DNA of 57,670 nucleotides. It comes from Bacteroidales bacterium (lineage in GTDB: Bacteria > Bacteroidota > Bacteroidia > Bacteroidales > UBA932). The stretch's first letter is position 1; the number at the start of each line of letters is the position of its first letter. Under the pieces are notes generated by a model that did not search any database, was not told the DNA's origin, and saw only the letters and a list, made by a program, of their open reading frames with translations. The DNA is taken from positions 1-57,670 of the forward strand of contig JAFZYD010000105.1 in the NCBI GenBank assembly GCA_017616475.1, read 5' to 3'. Both the position numbers and the translations under genes were made by a program. Shown piece by piece: positions 1 through 9,866 of the stretch.

Positions 1-43
<43 letters not shown>

Positions 44-44
44 C

Positions 45-83
45 AAAAGCAAAAAGCAGCCTTCGTGGCTGCTTTTTGCTTTT
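45..83 (+). terminator. Terminator after tRNA-Gly
   Basis: Perfect 17-bp inverted repeat (45-61 with 67-83) around the 5-nt loop TTCGT, with A-rich and T-rich outer arms. It starts 2 nt after the tRNA and is nearly symmetrical, so it could stop transcription from either side. Confidence 0.9.
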
Positions 84-266
84 AGGAGGACGAGGCTCGC
101 ACGAGCGGCATTCCGAAATAATTATTTGTTCTTTTACATATTATAGATTGTTAGCATTTTCAGGGATGCTTATTTGATTCTTTTAGTAAAGACGTCTCAA
201 TTCTAAAAATTGTTTGTTAAGCGCCAGAATATCGCTCAATCCGCGCTCCTATAGCAATTTATAGGT

Positions 267-299
267 ATTGCAGTCTAAAAAATTGTTTTTATACCTTTG
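267..299 (+). promoter_or_regulatory. Bacteroides-type promoter of the protease/TonB operon
   Basis: A -33 element ATTG (267-270) is followed by a 21-nt spacer and a perfect -7 element TACCTTTG (292-299). It lies 14-20 nt before the two candidate ATGs, so the leader is very short. Between the terminator at 83 and this promoter (84-266) I see no gene or other structure. Confidence 0.7.
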
Positions 300-318
300 C
301 AGCAGAAGTATTATGCTT

Positions 319-3111
319 ATGAAGAAGTTGTCATTCCTTATAAGTCTGCTGTTTTTCTTTAGCCACGTGGCTTTCGCGCAGACTTTCAGCCTGTCCGGAT
401 ATGTCACAGATACAGACGGCGCGCCGGTGGAGCTGGCTGTCGTATCGCTTAACAAGTCCCTGTGGGTAACATCAGACAAGGATGGCAAATATGAGTTCCG
501 AAATCTTAAAAAAGGTACTTACGAATATCTTGTGTCGTTCGTCGGCTTCAAAGATCTCACCGGCACGGTGGAAATCAGCTCCGACACAAAACTGAATTTG
601 AAACTGACCTCGCTCAGCCTGGAGCTCAACAGCGTTACCGTTACCGCAGAGCGGGACGATATGGGTTCAAAATCGGTTATCAGCGAGGAGGCGGTGCGCC
701 ACCTCCAGCCCAAGAGCGTGAGCGACCTGCTGCAGTTGGTGCCCGGCAACCTTGCCAAGAATCCCAACTTGAACGAGCTTTCGCAGGCCACGGTACGCGA
801 GATTACCCCCAGCTCCGGCGCTTCGCTCGGAACTTCGGTGATTGTCGACGGCACCCCTTTGAGCAACGATGCTAACCTGCAGGCCATAGCTTCTACCCGA
901 TACGGTTCGGCGTCCGGCATTCAGACCGACGGTATGAGCGACCAGACCACCGCCGGCGGCGGAGCGGACCTTAGGACCGTGAGCGCAGGCGTGGTGGAGT
1001 CCATAGAGGTTATTAGCGGCATCCCGTCGGCAGAATACGGCAACCTGACCTCCGGCGTCGTGATTGTCAAGACCAAATCCGGCCGTACTCCGCTGGAGCT
1101 TAAGGCGCAGGTGGACCCCAACTCCAAGATGTTATATGCCGGCAAGGGCTTCGGCCTTAAAAACGGCGGCTCGGTGAACTTCGGTTTCGACTGGGGGCAG
1201 AGTTTCGCCGACCCCCGTCGCAAGTATCTCGGCTACGACCGCCTCACCGCATCTGCCGGATTCTCAAAAGTTTGGGACAAGGCCACGCTTAACATCAAGG
1301 GGTCGTTCTATTCTAACGTAAACGACCGCAAGACAGACCCTCAGCTGGAGGAGCTTGAAATAAACTTTACCAACAAGAACACCGGCGCCCGCCTCTCTGC
1401 CAACGGCAGCATCCAGCCAGGCACGGCCCTGCTGTCTTCGCTGGATTACAATCTGTCGGCACAGGTAGCCCGCACAGAAGATATCCACATTAGCCGCGTG
1501 TACAGCCCGGACGGTGCAGTAACCGACATCCGCGAGAGCGGCATACACGAAGCTATGCAGCTTATACACCCCTATATTTCCGAGTACCGGATGCACGGCA
1601 TCCCCATCAATGTCTTCGCGCAGCTGGTGGGCGGCAAGTATTTCCAGATAGGGGAAAAAGATTACAACAAAATCAAACTCGGCATTGAATACACCCTGGA
1701 TTCGAACAGGGGCAAAGGTTTGACATACGACATTGCAACCCCGCCCCAAGCGGCGTCTACCCACACTCTGAGGCCCAGGGCCTACAGGGATATCCCGGCA
1801 CTCAACACCGCCAGCGTCTTTGTGAGCGACAAGGGCCGGCTTTCGCTGGGCGGCGTGGCTCTCAAGTCGGAGCTGGGCGTGCGCGCCTCCAACCTGTTCT
1901 TGAATGCAGCCAAGAGCGGCGGCAACAAGGGTTATTTTGTGGTCGAGCCCCGGGCCAACTTGTCGCTGGGCTTTTTCAATGAAGCCCTGTCGCTTAACGC
2001 GGGCTACGGCATTTCCAATAAGATGCCCACCCTGCTGTATCTCTACCCGGAACCGACCTATTACGACTTTATTTGTATAAACCGCTACAACGAAACCTCC
2101 GACACCGGACTTGCGGTTATCGACACCCAGATTGTGGAGGACACCTACAATCCGGACCTGAAACCGGCGCACGCCGTAAAGAAGGAGATAGGCATCAGCT
2201 GGAAAGTGCGCGGAACAAGCGGTTTTGCCACCTTCTTCCACGAAACCCACCAGCACGAGTTCGGCTATCAGGGCCAGCTCTACTGGGGACGGTTCGCCAA
2301 ATATGTCATACCCGACGGCGCCACCAACCTGGCTCTGGACGAGAACGGCAACGTGACCTACACTCTTGCGGGCGAACGCGAAATTGCAGCGACAAACGGC
2401 CAGATAGAGTTCACCAGCTGGAGCCGCCCCGCCAACAACAACAGCAGAATAAAGTATGGTATTGAATATGGCCTGGACCTGGGCACAATCAAGCCGCTGA
2501 GGACCTCGGTCAACATTAACGGTGCGTGGTTCCACATACAGAACACCCGCGAAACGACCTACACTTCCATTCGCAGCAAACTCGATGAATATGTACCCCT
2601 GATGCCCGCAGGCAGCGGAAGCATCCAGGACCGGGTCAACACCAGTTTCCGCTTCATCACCCACATCCCCGACCTGCGGCTCATTTTTACCACCACCGTA
2701 CAGGTGGTGTGGTATGAGTCCAAGCGCTCGGTATATCTGGACGAGGACGGCAACCCCCGGGCATATGCATACGTGTTCCAGGATAAGGACTACCTGGCTG
2801 TGGAGCCTTTAGGCTATTACGACAGGGACGGCGGATTCACCACGTGGGACGCAGCCACAATGAATTCCGACCCCCGCTTGAATTTTATGATGGACCGCTA
2901 CTACACCTACGGTTTCCTGGCCGATGTAATTGAGCCGTGGGCCCTGCTCAACATAAGGCTTACAAAAGAAATCGGCTCCCGTGCCCAGCTGTCGTTCACC
3001 GCAAACAACGTGACCAACTCCAGCAGATACCACGTTAATAAGAATACCAACTCCAAGACACAACTTTACCCCAATATGTATTTTGGTGCAGAATTTAAAA
3101 TCAACCTATAA
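319..3111 (+). CDS. TonB-dependent outer-membrane receptor (first gene of protease operon)
   Basis: A 930-residue outer-membrane receptor for energized import of a large or scarce substrate. It has a signal peptide ending AFA-Q (about residue 20), a carboxypeptidase-regulatory-like beta-sandwich (about 24-112), a plug domain (about 115-255) and a C-terminal 22-strand-type barrel. The open frame extends upstream to 268, but that region contains the promoter; the start is placed at ATG 319 (MKKLSF), with ATG 313 a close alternative. It is the first of seven co-directional genes with gaps of 11 nt or less or overlaps. No SusD follows; a DUF4876-like lipoprotein follows instead, so this is probably not a glycan receptor. 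The HmuY-like and gingipain-like genes downstream suggest heme, metal or peptide as cargo; this is inference, since the sequence does not reveal the substrate. Confidence 0.88.
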   Translation: MKKLSFLISLLFFFSHVAFAQTFSLSGYVTDTDGAPVELAVVSLNKSLWVTSDKDGKYEFRNLKKGTYEYLVSFVGFKDLTGTVEISSDTKLNLKLTSLSLELNSVTVTAERDDMGSKSVISEEAVRHLQPKSVSDLLQLVPGNLAKNPNLNELSQATVREITPSSGASLGTSVIVDGTPLSNDANLQAIASTRYGSASGIQTDGMSDQTTAGGGADLRTVSAGVVESIEVISGIPSAEYGNLTSGVVIVKTKSGRTPLELKAQVDPNSKMLYAGKGFGLKNGGSVNFGFDWGQSFADPRRKYLGYDRLTASAGFSKVWDKATLNIKGSFYSNVNDRKTDPQLEELEINFTNKNTGARLSANGSIQPGTALLSSLDYNLSAQVARTEDIHISRVYSPDGAVTDIRESGIHEAMQLIHPYISEYRMHGIPINVFAQLVGGKYFQIGEKDYNKIKLGIEYTLDSNRGKGLTYDIATPPQAASTHTLRPRAYRDIPALNTASVFVSDKGRLSLGGVALKSELGVRASNLFLNAAKSGGNKGYFVVEPRANLSLGFFNEALSLNAGYGISNKMPTLLYLYPEPTYYDFICINRYNETSDTGLAVIDTQIVEDTYNPDLKPAHAVKKEIGISWKVRGTSGFATFFHETHQHEFGYQGQLYWGRFAKYVIPDGATNLALDENGNVTYTLAGEREIAATNGQIEFTSWSRPANNNSRIKYGIEYGLDLGTIKPLRTSVNINGAWFHIQNTRETTYTSIRSKLDEYVPLMPAGSGSIQDRVNTSFRFITHIPDLRLIFTTTVQVVWYESKRSVYLDEDGNPRAYAYVFQDKDYLAVEPLGYYDRDGGFTTWDAATMNSDPRLNFMMDRYYTYGFLADVIEPWALLNIRLTKEIGSRAQLSFTANNVTNSSRYHVNKNTNSKTQLYPNMYFGAEFKINL

Positions 3112-3121
3112 TTAAGTTATT

Positions 3122-4318
3122 ATGAAAAGGATTTTCAAGTATTTAGGCATCGCGGTTGTAGCAGCCGTCGCTATGCTTGCAGTTTCTTGCGAAGAGCCCG
3201 AAACTGCAAAGAATTTCAACCTCACTGTAAAAATCGCCGTTCCCGAAGGCGTTGATGCATTGGATAACCTCGTGGTAGAGGCAGTCAAGGGTACCACCAC
3301 CAATACTCTTGAAGCCACCACCGTCGGCAAAGCCATCACAGCAACTGGCTCTCTCCCTCAGGGTGACTATAAGGTTTCTGTAAGTGCAACTACCGATTCC
3401 GGGAAAAAGAAAGCTGTCGGCGCTGCCGAAGTTTCTCTCTATGAGGATGCCGAGGTCGAGATTAGTTTGAGCCTTGCATCTGCATCTCCCATCATTATCA
3501 AGGCCGTTCAGTACACTCCCGGCAAGATGGCTTACATCCAGCCCCTCAGCGACACCTGGATTGAACTGGTTAACAACTCCGACGAAGTACAGTATCTGGA
3601 TCAGATTGTGCTTGTAGGCGGTATGGGCCGTCAGACCAAACCGAACGCCTGGCAGGCAAACGGCTTTGAGAACCTTTATGGCGGTGTAACCCAGAGCCCC
3701 GTATATGCATTCCCCGGCAACGGTACCGATTATCCCCTCCAGCCCGGCGCAAGCGTAGTTATTGCCAACGCCCCCATCAACCACACCGCCCAGGGCGAGG
3801 GCTTCGAGAACTGCACTGACCTTTCCAAGGCAGACTGGGAGTTCTACGCACCTTACAATCAAAAGGACACCGACTACGAAGGCGTTCCCAATATGGATCT
3901 CGTAGTTGCATTCTTCACTTCCCAGCTGAACTGGGGCCAGAACTTCTTCGGATGGGCCGGCCTTATTGCCAAGCTCCCTGTTACCCCCGCAGAGTATGCT
4001 GCAAATCCCGAGAATGTGATGACCACTCCCGGCACCACCTCTTCTATGCAGTATCTTATGATCCCCAGCGATTATGTTCTTGACGCAATTGACATCTGGG
4101 AAGCCGATGCAGAGGAGCACTATCCCGTATTCCTCCCTGTAGATGACGCAGAGGGTATCCTTGGCCCTGCAGCCTGGAGCGGACTGGGTGTTCGCCGCAA
4201 AGTGACCAAGATTGAGAACGGTCGTGCATATTACAAGGACACCAACAAGTCTTCTGCCGACCTCGTTGTCGAAAAAGTTATCCCCGGCGCTGTTCCTACT
4301 CAAGTAGATGCTGAATAA
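3122..4318 (+). CDS. DUF4876-like lipoprotein, partner of the TonB receptor
   Basis: A 398-residue predicted lipoprotein. The signal peptide ends in the lipobox MLAVSC (Cys at about 23). Residues about 30-115 form an Ig/pre-albumin-like sandwich with alternating hydrophobic strands; residues about 120-390 resemble a lamin-tail-like domain, including the stretch IELVNNSDEVQYLDQIVLVGG-like around residue 140-165. The layout matches the DUF4876 family, which I know from Bacteroidales next to TonB receptors and DUF6850 barrels; that assignment is from memory and not a search. It starts 10 nt after the receptor and its last 11 nt overlap the next gene, so the two are translationally linked. Likely an outer-membrane-anchored substrate-binding or lid protein for the receptor. 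Confidence 0.7.
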   Translation: MKRIFKYLGIAVVAAVAMLAVSCEEPETAKNFNLTVKIAVPEGVDALDNLVVEAVKGTTTNTLEATTVGKAITATGSLPQGDYKVSVSATTDSGKKKAVGAAEVSLYEDAEVEISLSLASASPIIIKAVQYTPGKMAYIQPLSDTWIELVNNSDEVQYLDQIVLVGGMGRQTKPNAWQANGFENLYGGVTQSPVYAFPGNGTDYPLQPGASVVIANAPINHTAQGEGFENCTDLSKADWEFYAPYNQKDTDYEGVPNMDLVVAFFTSQLNWGQNFFGWAGLIAKLPVTPAEYAANPENVMTTPGTTSSMQYLMIPSDYVLDAIDIWEADAEEHYPVFLPVDDAEGILGPAAWSGLGVRRKVTKIENGRAYYKDTNKSSADLVVEKVIPGAVPTQVDAE

Positions 4319-5879
4319 GTTCTATACGATTTGTGCATACCTTCTCCTGCCGTTGCTTTTTGCTCCGGCAGGGGAAGCTGTTGCGCAAGTCTGGCACCAG
4401 GAGAGGGCGAACGGCATTTATAACGTCCGCAGCGGAAGTTCTTCCCCCCTTTCCCTGTTTTACAACCCCACTGCAACCTGGAATGCGGCTTCCGCGGCCT
4501 GGAACTACGAGACAGGCGATTTTCACAGGCCGGACAATCCCGCCGGCAAAAGCGAGCTGGACCTCGCAGTGGAAGAACTTGGCTCCTTCTCCCGTTTCCG
4601 CACCGCCGGGAACCTGAGGTACAGGAATACAAAAGATTTTGACCGCAACTGGAGTTCCCTTATAGGCAACGACCCCGACAATCCGTACGTTATATGCGAC
4701 ACCCTCGCGGACAACTCGGCAACGGAGCGTTTTGATATAGACGGCGCCCTTACCTGGAATTTCAGCGACGGCTGGATTGCCGCCGGTAAAGTGGGCCTCA
4801 CTACCGCGACTCTCACAGACAACAAAGACCCCCGCCCCAAGAACGACATCTCCCGAATCCCCATTACCATCGGTTTGGAGCGCAGTTTTGCCGGCGGATG
4901 GGCGGCAGGTGTTTTTGGCGGTGCAGAGTTGTTCTTTTCCAAGTTCACCAATTACCTTGAATACGGCCAGAAAGCATACCGGTATTACAAAATGAAGGGT
5001 ATGGGCGATTTCTTTGCCTTCAGCTCTTCAGAGAGTTCCTCTTCTCCCCGCGAGTACTCCGGAGCCACCTATTCCGCAGGGGCTTATGCCAGCCTGGTGA
5101 AAGACCGCGTAGAGAGTTTCACCGAAGCCGGAGCCTGGTTTGGAAACGAAAACGCCAGGGACGGCGGCTCTGCCTATGAGTGGAAGGCCGGTGATTATAA
5201 ATTTACACAGATCCGCTTCCAGCAAAGGTTGGACATCAAGGGCGACCTGCGGCAGAGCATCCGCCTGAATGCCCGGGCAAAGATGACTAAAGGGTATTGG
5301 TACGACCAGAAACAAAGGACCGACACCGAGCACGGCAACATTACCTACTACGAGATAATGAGCCGGTACAAGAACAACGACGCTATGCGCATCACAGCCA
5401 ATGCCGAATATGGTATCGGCAAGGATGCCGACTGGCACGCAGCCCTTGGCGCCGGTTTCCTGACGGAGAAAAACACCCATTATTCCGACGGCTCCCCCTG
5501 CACTCAGCGTTGGTCGCTGGCCAGCATAAATGCGGACGGTTGGAAAACTTTCGACTTCGGACGCAGCCTGCTTGACATATCGGCAGGCGCGGGGTATACC
5601 CTCCCCGTGGGAAAAGCCGTTTACGCAAGCGGCAACACCGCTCCGGCCAAACAGGACATCTCCGACAGATATGTCGCTCCGGCATTTGCGTATGAAACGA
5701 GCGGCAGGCTGTCCGTATCCTTCAGGGCGGACTGGGTGCTCACATCCCTCAAGGTTCTCCGCCCCGGTCTCTTTGTAAAAGGGACTATGCTCAAACAAAT
5801 GGGATCCGCTCCCCAGAGCCCGGCTTTGGAAGGTACATCCTTCTGCAGCCTGTCCACCGGCGCGTTCCTGAATTTTTAA
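4308..5879 (+). CDS. DUF6850-like outer-membrane beta-barrel protein
   Basis: A 523-residue protein with a signal peptide (about 1-26, ending AVA-Q) and then long stretches of alternating polar and hydrophobic residues, with aromatic girdles and a C-terminal Phe (FLNF), as in outer-membrane barrels. It fits the DUF6850 family of Bacteroidales barrel proteins that accompany DUF4876 and a TonB receptor (recalled, not searched). The ATG at 4308 lies inside the end of the preceding gene (11-nt overlap), which supports coupled expression. There is no plug or TonB box, so it is probably a passive or structural barrel working with the receptor pair. Substrate unknown. Confidence 0.65.
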   Translation: MLNKFYTICAYLLLPLLFAPAGEAVAQVWHQERANGIYNVRSGSSSPLSLFYNPTATWNAASAAWNYETGDFHRPDNPAGKSELDLAVEELGSFSRFRTAGNLRYRNTKDFDRNWSSLIGNDPDNPYVICDTLADNSATERFDIDGALTWNFSDGWIAAGKVGLTTATLTDNKDPRPKNDISRIPITIGLERSFAGGWAAGVFGGAELFFSKFTNYLEYGQKAYRYYKMKGMGDFFAFSSSESSSSPREYSGATYSAGAYASLVKDRVESFTEAGAWFGNENARDGGSAYEWKAGDYKFTQIRFQQRLDIKGDLRQSIRLNARAKMTKGYWYDQKQRTDTEHGNITYYEIMSRYKNNDAMRITANAEYGIGKDADWHAALGAGFLTEKNTHYSDGSPCTQRWSLASINADGWKTFDFGRSLLDISAGAGYTLPVGKAVYASGNTAPAKQDISDRYVAPAFAYETSGRLSVSFRADWVLTSLKVLRPGLFVKGTMLKQMGSAPQSPALEGTSFCSLSTGAFLNF

Positions 5880-5890
5880 ATAAAAACAGA

Positions 5891-7696
5891 ATGAATATCA
5901 GACCGACCGTGGCAGGTTTAACTGCCGCTTTACTGCTCTCCATATCCGTCTCCTGCTCCCACCGGGCAGGGGTCGCCATAGTTATTGACCCCGTCAGCGA
6001 GCGGGAGGCCGCCTCCGAACTTGCCTCTTACGAAAACGCCCTGCGCAAGGCGGACGGCTACAATGTTATCCGTCTCTGCGAAGATTGGCAGAAGCCAGAA
6101 GACATAAAAGCAAAGCTCAAAGAGCTCTATGACAAAGGGAAAATATGCGGAGCCGTTTTTGTCGGCGATATTCCCATCCCTATGGTCCGGGATGCGCAGT
6201 TCTTCACAAGCGCGTTCAAGATGGACCAGACACGTCCCCGCAAGGAGTCGAGCGTCCCTTCGGACCGCTTTTACGACGATTTTGACCTGGAGTTCGAATA
6301 TATAGACAAAGATACCGACGGGGACCCTTATTTCTACTATACACTTACCTCGGGCCGCGAAATTCCCCTGGCCCCCGATATCTTCAGCGGCCGCATCCGC
6401 CCTACCGATACGGAGGGTTCTACCCGCTACGAAAAGCTGCGCGCATATCTGCTCAAGGCCGCCCGCGCGCACGAAAACCCCGACCGGCTGGACCACATCT
6501 TTGTGTACAACGGTTCCGGCAGCATTGCGGAGAGCAAACTGGCGCATATGGACGAGCAGATGGCCCTGCGCGAGCATTTCCCGTGGATGAAGGCCCTTCC
6601 CGGCGCCTTTACCTATATGGACCACAAGGACTATGACCCGCTCAAGTGCCGCGTACAGAACGAGCTTATGCGGCCGGAGCTGGATATAGCCATCCTGCAC
6701 CACCACGGCGACTACGACACCCAGTATTTCAAGGTAAAGAAAGAGGACAACCTCACCCTGGAAGATTTCGGGAGCTTCCGCCCGGCGGCCAAGATTGTGA
6801 TAATGGACGCCTGCTACAACGGAGCGTTCAATATGCCCGACTGCATTGCCAACGAATACATTTTCCAGGAAGGCAGCACACTTGTGGCGTGGGGCGGTTC
6901 GGTGAACGTGCTCCAGGACAAGTGGCCGGACGAATTCCTTGGCCTCACCGCCCAGGGATACCCGATTGGCGATGTCAACCGCTTTTCTCCTTACTTGGAG
7001 ATGCACATAGTCGGCGACCCTACCTTCAAGTTCTGCAAGGAGCATCTCAACCACTCTGCAGACAAGACCTGCCTCAAAATCCGGCACGGGAAAATGGACT
7101 CCCGCAAGCTTATGGATATCCTGCAGAATTCCCCCGTTTCGCTGGAAAGACACGAGGCTTTCAACACCATAATCCGCAGCGACTGCGACCGCTCCATAAA
7201 GCTGGCTGCAATACGCGTGGCTCTGGCAGACAACGCAGAACAGGTTCAGCGTGAGGCTGTTAACTGCTTTGCCCCTATGGGTGACCCCGAACTTATTCCT
7301 TCGGTAGCCCGCATTGCGGCCGCCAACAACGCTTCTGCCCGTATCCGCCAGAACACCAACGAGAGCCTGCAGTTTTTCCCTGCCGACCAAATGCGGGCCG
7401 CAATTTTCGCGACTATGGACTCCCTTGCCCGCCAAAGTGCCGACACTACCTATTTCGAGCAGGTGCGCAGGGTTGCAAACTCCTATTGCGGCCGCTGGGA
7501 CGAAGACATTGAAAAACTTATCCGCGGTGAACTCAGCGAAAAATGGCAGATGTTCTGCGCAAGGTCTTTCCAAATTTATCTGCCCGCACACCGCCTGCGC
7601 GAAGTTCGCAACTTTGCCGACACCTGCGCAAACCAGGAGCTTAGCGAGGCAATAAAAGAGGCCGTAGAATGGCACAGAGCAGCATATTCCTATTAG
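5891..7696 (+). CDS. C25 (gingipain-like) cysteine peptidase lipoprotein with HEAT-like C-terminus
   Basis: A 601-residue predicted lipoprotein (lipobox ISVSC, Cys at about 22). Residues about 28-390 look like the caspase-fold catalytic domain of clan CD family C25: an N-terminal VAIVIDP strand, a GAVFVGDIP segment, a catalytic-His loop HHHGD (His270-272) and a catalytic-Cys loop MDACYNG (Cys308). The His-Cys spacing of about 36 is close to that of the gingipains. Residues about 400-600 are helical repeats resembling HEAT repeats. Gingipain prodomain and adhesin modules are absent. It begins 11 nt after the barrel gene and 4 nt before a paralog with the same layout, so the pair arose by tandem duplication. 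Activity is likely because the dyad is intact; specificity cannot be read. Confidence 0.8.
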   Translation: MNIRPTVAGLTAALLLSISVSCSHRAGVAIVIDPVSEREAASELASYENALRKADGYNVIRLCEDWQKPEDIKAKLKELYDKGKICGAVFVGDIPIPMVRDAQFFTSAFKMDQTRPRKESSVPSDRFYDDFDLEFEYIDKDTDGDPYFYYTLTSGREIPLAPDIFSGRIRPTDTEGSTRYEKLRAYLLKAARAHENPDRLDHIFVYNGSGSIAESKLAHMDEQMALREHFPWMKALPGAFTYMDHKDYDPLKCRVQNELMRPELDIAILHHHGDYDTQYFKVKKEDNLTLEDFGSFRPAAKIVIMDACYNGAFNMPDCIANEYIFQEGSTLVAWGGSVNVLQDKWPDEFLGLTAQGYPIGDVNRFSPYLEMHIVGDPTFKFCKEHLNHSADKTCLKIRHGKMDSRKLMDILQNSPVSLERHEAFNTIIRSDCDRSIKLAAIRVALADNAEQVQREAVNCFAPMGDPELIPSVARIAAANNASARIRQNTNESLQFFPADQMRAAIFATMDSLARQSADTTYFEQVRRVANSYCGRWDEDIEKLIRGELSEKWQMFCARSFQIYLPAHRLREVRNFADTCANQELSEAIKEAVEWHRAAYSY

Positions 7697-7700
7697 TATT

Positions 7701-9866
7701 ATGAAAGCATTATATCGTATAGCTATTATATCCATCCTGACCTTCCTGCACGTTTGCGCGCAGGCGGGAAACGGATTTGCAATTGTTATAGACCCCGCCA
7801 GCTACTCCGCAGCCAAAGCGGAGGTAGACGCCTATGCCGCCGCCATTTCCAAGGCCGACGGGTATAAGGTAATAGTCGTAGAGGACGTATGGGGCGTGCC
7901 GGACAGCATCCGCGCGGTGCTCCAAAGGCTCCATAACGACCGCAAGAACCCCATCGTGGGAGCGGTCTTTGTGGGAGATATCCCGGTGGCTATGGTCCGT
8001 GGGGCGCAGCACCTTGCAAGCGCCTTCAAGATGGACGAGGAGCGCTACCCGAGAGATCAATCTTCAATCCCCAGCGACCGCTATTACGACGATTTCTCTC
8101 TTAAATTCGATTATATAGGCCGCGACGAGGGAACTCCGTTATTCTACTACCGGCTTACGGCCGACAGCGCCCAGCGCCTCGCCCCTGACATCTTCAGCGG
8201 CCGCATCCGCCCTATGGACGAAAACGGAAAGGTGCGCATAGACGCCCTCAAGGCCTTCCTGCTCAAGGCCGCCGACGCCCGCCTCAACCCGCCCGTAATG
8301 GACCAGATGCTCTTCTTTAGCGGGCACGGCTACATTTCTGAGAGCAAGACGGCCCGTCTGGACGAGAAAAAGGTATGGATGGAGCATTTCCCCGCCCTTG
8401 ACGACGGCCGCAACCACATAAGCTATATAGATTACTCCGATGTGGTGCCGGTGAAGCCGCACCTTATGAACGAGATAATGCGGCCTGAGCTCAACGTGGC
8501 TATGCTGCATCACCACGGAGCCCCCGACACCGAATACCTCAACGCGGCCGAGCGCCCCTATATGGTGCGCGACGCCAAGGCATATATGGTTAAAAACCTG
8601 CGGGACCACGTGTATCGCGCCCGCCAGAAGGGCAAGGACTATAATAAGATGATTGAAGAATTCAAGGAGTCCTATGACGTGCCCGACAGCTGGTTCAAGG
8701 ATGTCTTTGACGAGGAGCTCCACAAGGCCGACTCCCTGGAAGATGCTTCGCTGGACCTTTATCTGGAAGATTTTGCCGGATACGGCTACAAGCCTGCGGC
8801 ACAACTGGTAATTCTGGACGCCTGCTACAACGGCTCCTATCAGCTGAACAACTGCATTGCAGACGAGTATATATTCCAGGAGGGCGGCACGGTGGCAGTC
8901 CAGGCAAACAGCGTCAACTCGCTCCAGGACAAGTGGCACGACCGTTTCTTTGGCATTGTGGCCGCCGGTGGCTGTGCCGGAGACCTGGTGCGCTACGCGC
9001 CATATATCGAGTCGCACCTTATTGGCGACCCCACATTCCGCTTTGCATATTCCGGCAAGAATCTGGACGATATCATTCTTAAGGACAGCAAAAACGAATG
9101 GTACCGGCTCCTGGGCAACGGCACCCCGGACCAGAAAGCGCTCGCACTGGAGCATCTTTACAGGAAAGGGGCTATGTCATCTTCCCAGCTCCTTAATATT
9201 TACAAGACCTCTCCCCTCGCCGTGGTGCGTCTGGAAGCCTTGTATTGCCTTTCCCGGGTGGGCGATGACAACCTGATAGAGGCCATATCCCTTGCAATGG
9301 ACGATGCCGACGAGTTTATCCGCCGCATCGCCGTGAAGCTGGCAGGGAAAACCGGCGACGCGCGCCTGGCGCCCGATATGGTGAAGGTTTTCCTCACCAA
9401 CAACGCCACCTCCCGCGTGGTGTTCAACACCACATATGCCCTGCTCTCTTTCCCCAAAGATACCCTGTACGCAGAGTTTGACAGGCAGATTGCGGGGGTC
9501 AGGATGGTCAACACCGACAGCGAGGCGGCCAAACTTCGCGAAGCTCTGGAGCGGGCCGCAACCCGGTTCCTGGACGACCAGGCGGCCATAACGGATCCCG
9601 CCGCCGAGGCCAAGGAGCGCCGCAGCAACATCCGCCAGATTCGTTCCAACTTGTGCTACTCCAATGTGCCGGCGCTGCTCGATTATTTAAAATCCTGCGG
9701 GGATGCGGACACCCAGGTGCTGCTTCTCGAGGCCCTCGGCTGGCACCGCCTGGCCTGGAACTCCGCCGACATTGCCAAGGTCGCGCGCGAAATGAGCCTG
9801 AATGAGGCTCTCCCGGCCAAGGTGCGCAACGAGGCCCTCAAGACCTACAACAGAGTAGCCCGTTGA
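7701..9866 (+). CDS. Second C25 (gingipain-like) cysteine peptidase with insertion between catalytic loops and HEAT-like C-terminus
   Basis: A 721-residue paralog of the preceding gene, with a signal peptide ending CAQA-G. The catalytic His loop HHHGA is again at residues 270-272, but the Cys loop LDACYNG has moved to Cys375: about 67 residues rich in charged helices are inserted between the two loops. The region after the Cys (ADEYIFQEG, NSLQDKWHD) matches the paralog well. Residues about 465-720 are HEAT-like repeats. Unlike its partner it lacks a clear lipobox Cys, so it may be periplasmic or exported rather than anchored. The TGA overlaps the TTG start of the next gene (TTGA). The insertion could form a substrate-shaping or propeptide-like loop. 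Confidence 0.8.
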   Translation: MKALYRIAIISILTFLHVCAQAGNGFAIVIDPASYSAAKAEVDAYAAAISKADGYKVIVVEDVWGVPDSIRAVLQRLHNDRKNPIVGAVFVGDIPVAMVRGAQHLASAFKMDEERYPRDQSSIPSDRYYDDFSLKFDYIGRDEGTPLFYYRLTADSAQRLAPDIFSGRIRPMDENGKVRIDALKAFLLKAADARLNPPVMDQMLFFSGHGYISESKTARLDEKKVWMEHFPALDDGRNHISYIDYSDVVPVKPHLMNEIMRPELNVAMLHHHGAPDTEYLNAAERPYMVRDAKAYMVKNLRDHVYRARQKGKDYNKMIEEFKESYDVPDSWFKDVFDEELHKADSLEDASLDLYLEDFAGYGYKPAAQLVILDACYNGSYQLNNCIADEYIFQEGGTVAVQANSVNSLQDKWHDRFFGIVAAGGCAGDLVRYAPYIESHLIGDPTFRFAYSGKNLDDIILKDSKNEWYRLLGNGTPDQKALALEHLYRKGAMSSSQLLNIYKTSPLAVVRLEALYCLSRVGDDNLIEAISLAMDDADEFIRRIAVKLAGKTGDARLAPDMVKVFLTNNATSRVVFNTTYALLSFPKDTLYAEFDRQIAGVRMVNTDSEAAKLREALERAATRFLDDQAAITDPAAEAKERRSNIRQIRSNLCYSNVPALLDYLKSCGDADTQVLLLEALGWHRLAWNSADIAKVAREMSLNEALPAKVRNEALKTYNRVAR

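Noticed and set aside
1264..2664. Open frame of 466 codons on the minus strand
   Set aside because: It lies fully antisense to the TonB receptor, has no signal, domain or promoter, and its composition is that of a GC-rich shadow frame.
5930..7735. Open frame of 601 codons on the minus strand, same length as the C25-like gene
   Set aside because: Mirror frame of a real gene with intact catalytic motifs; no recognisable protein features of its own.
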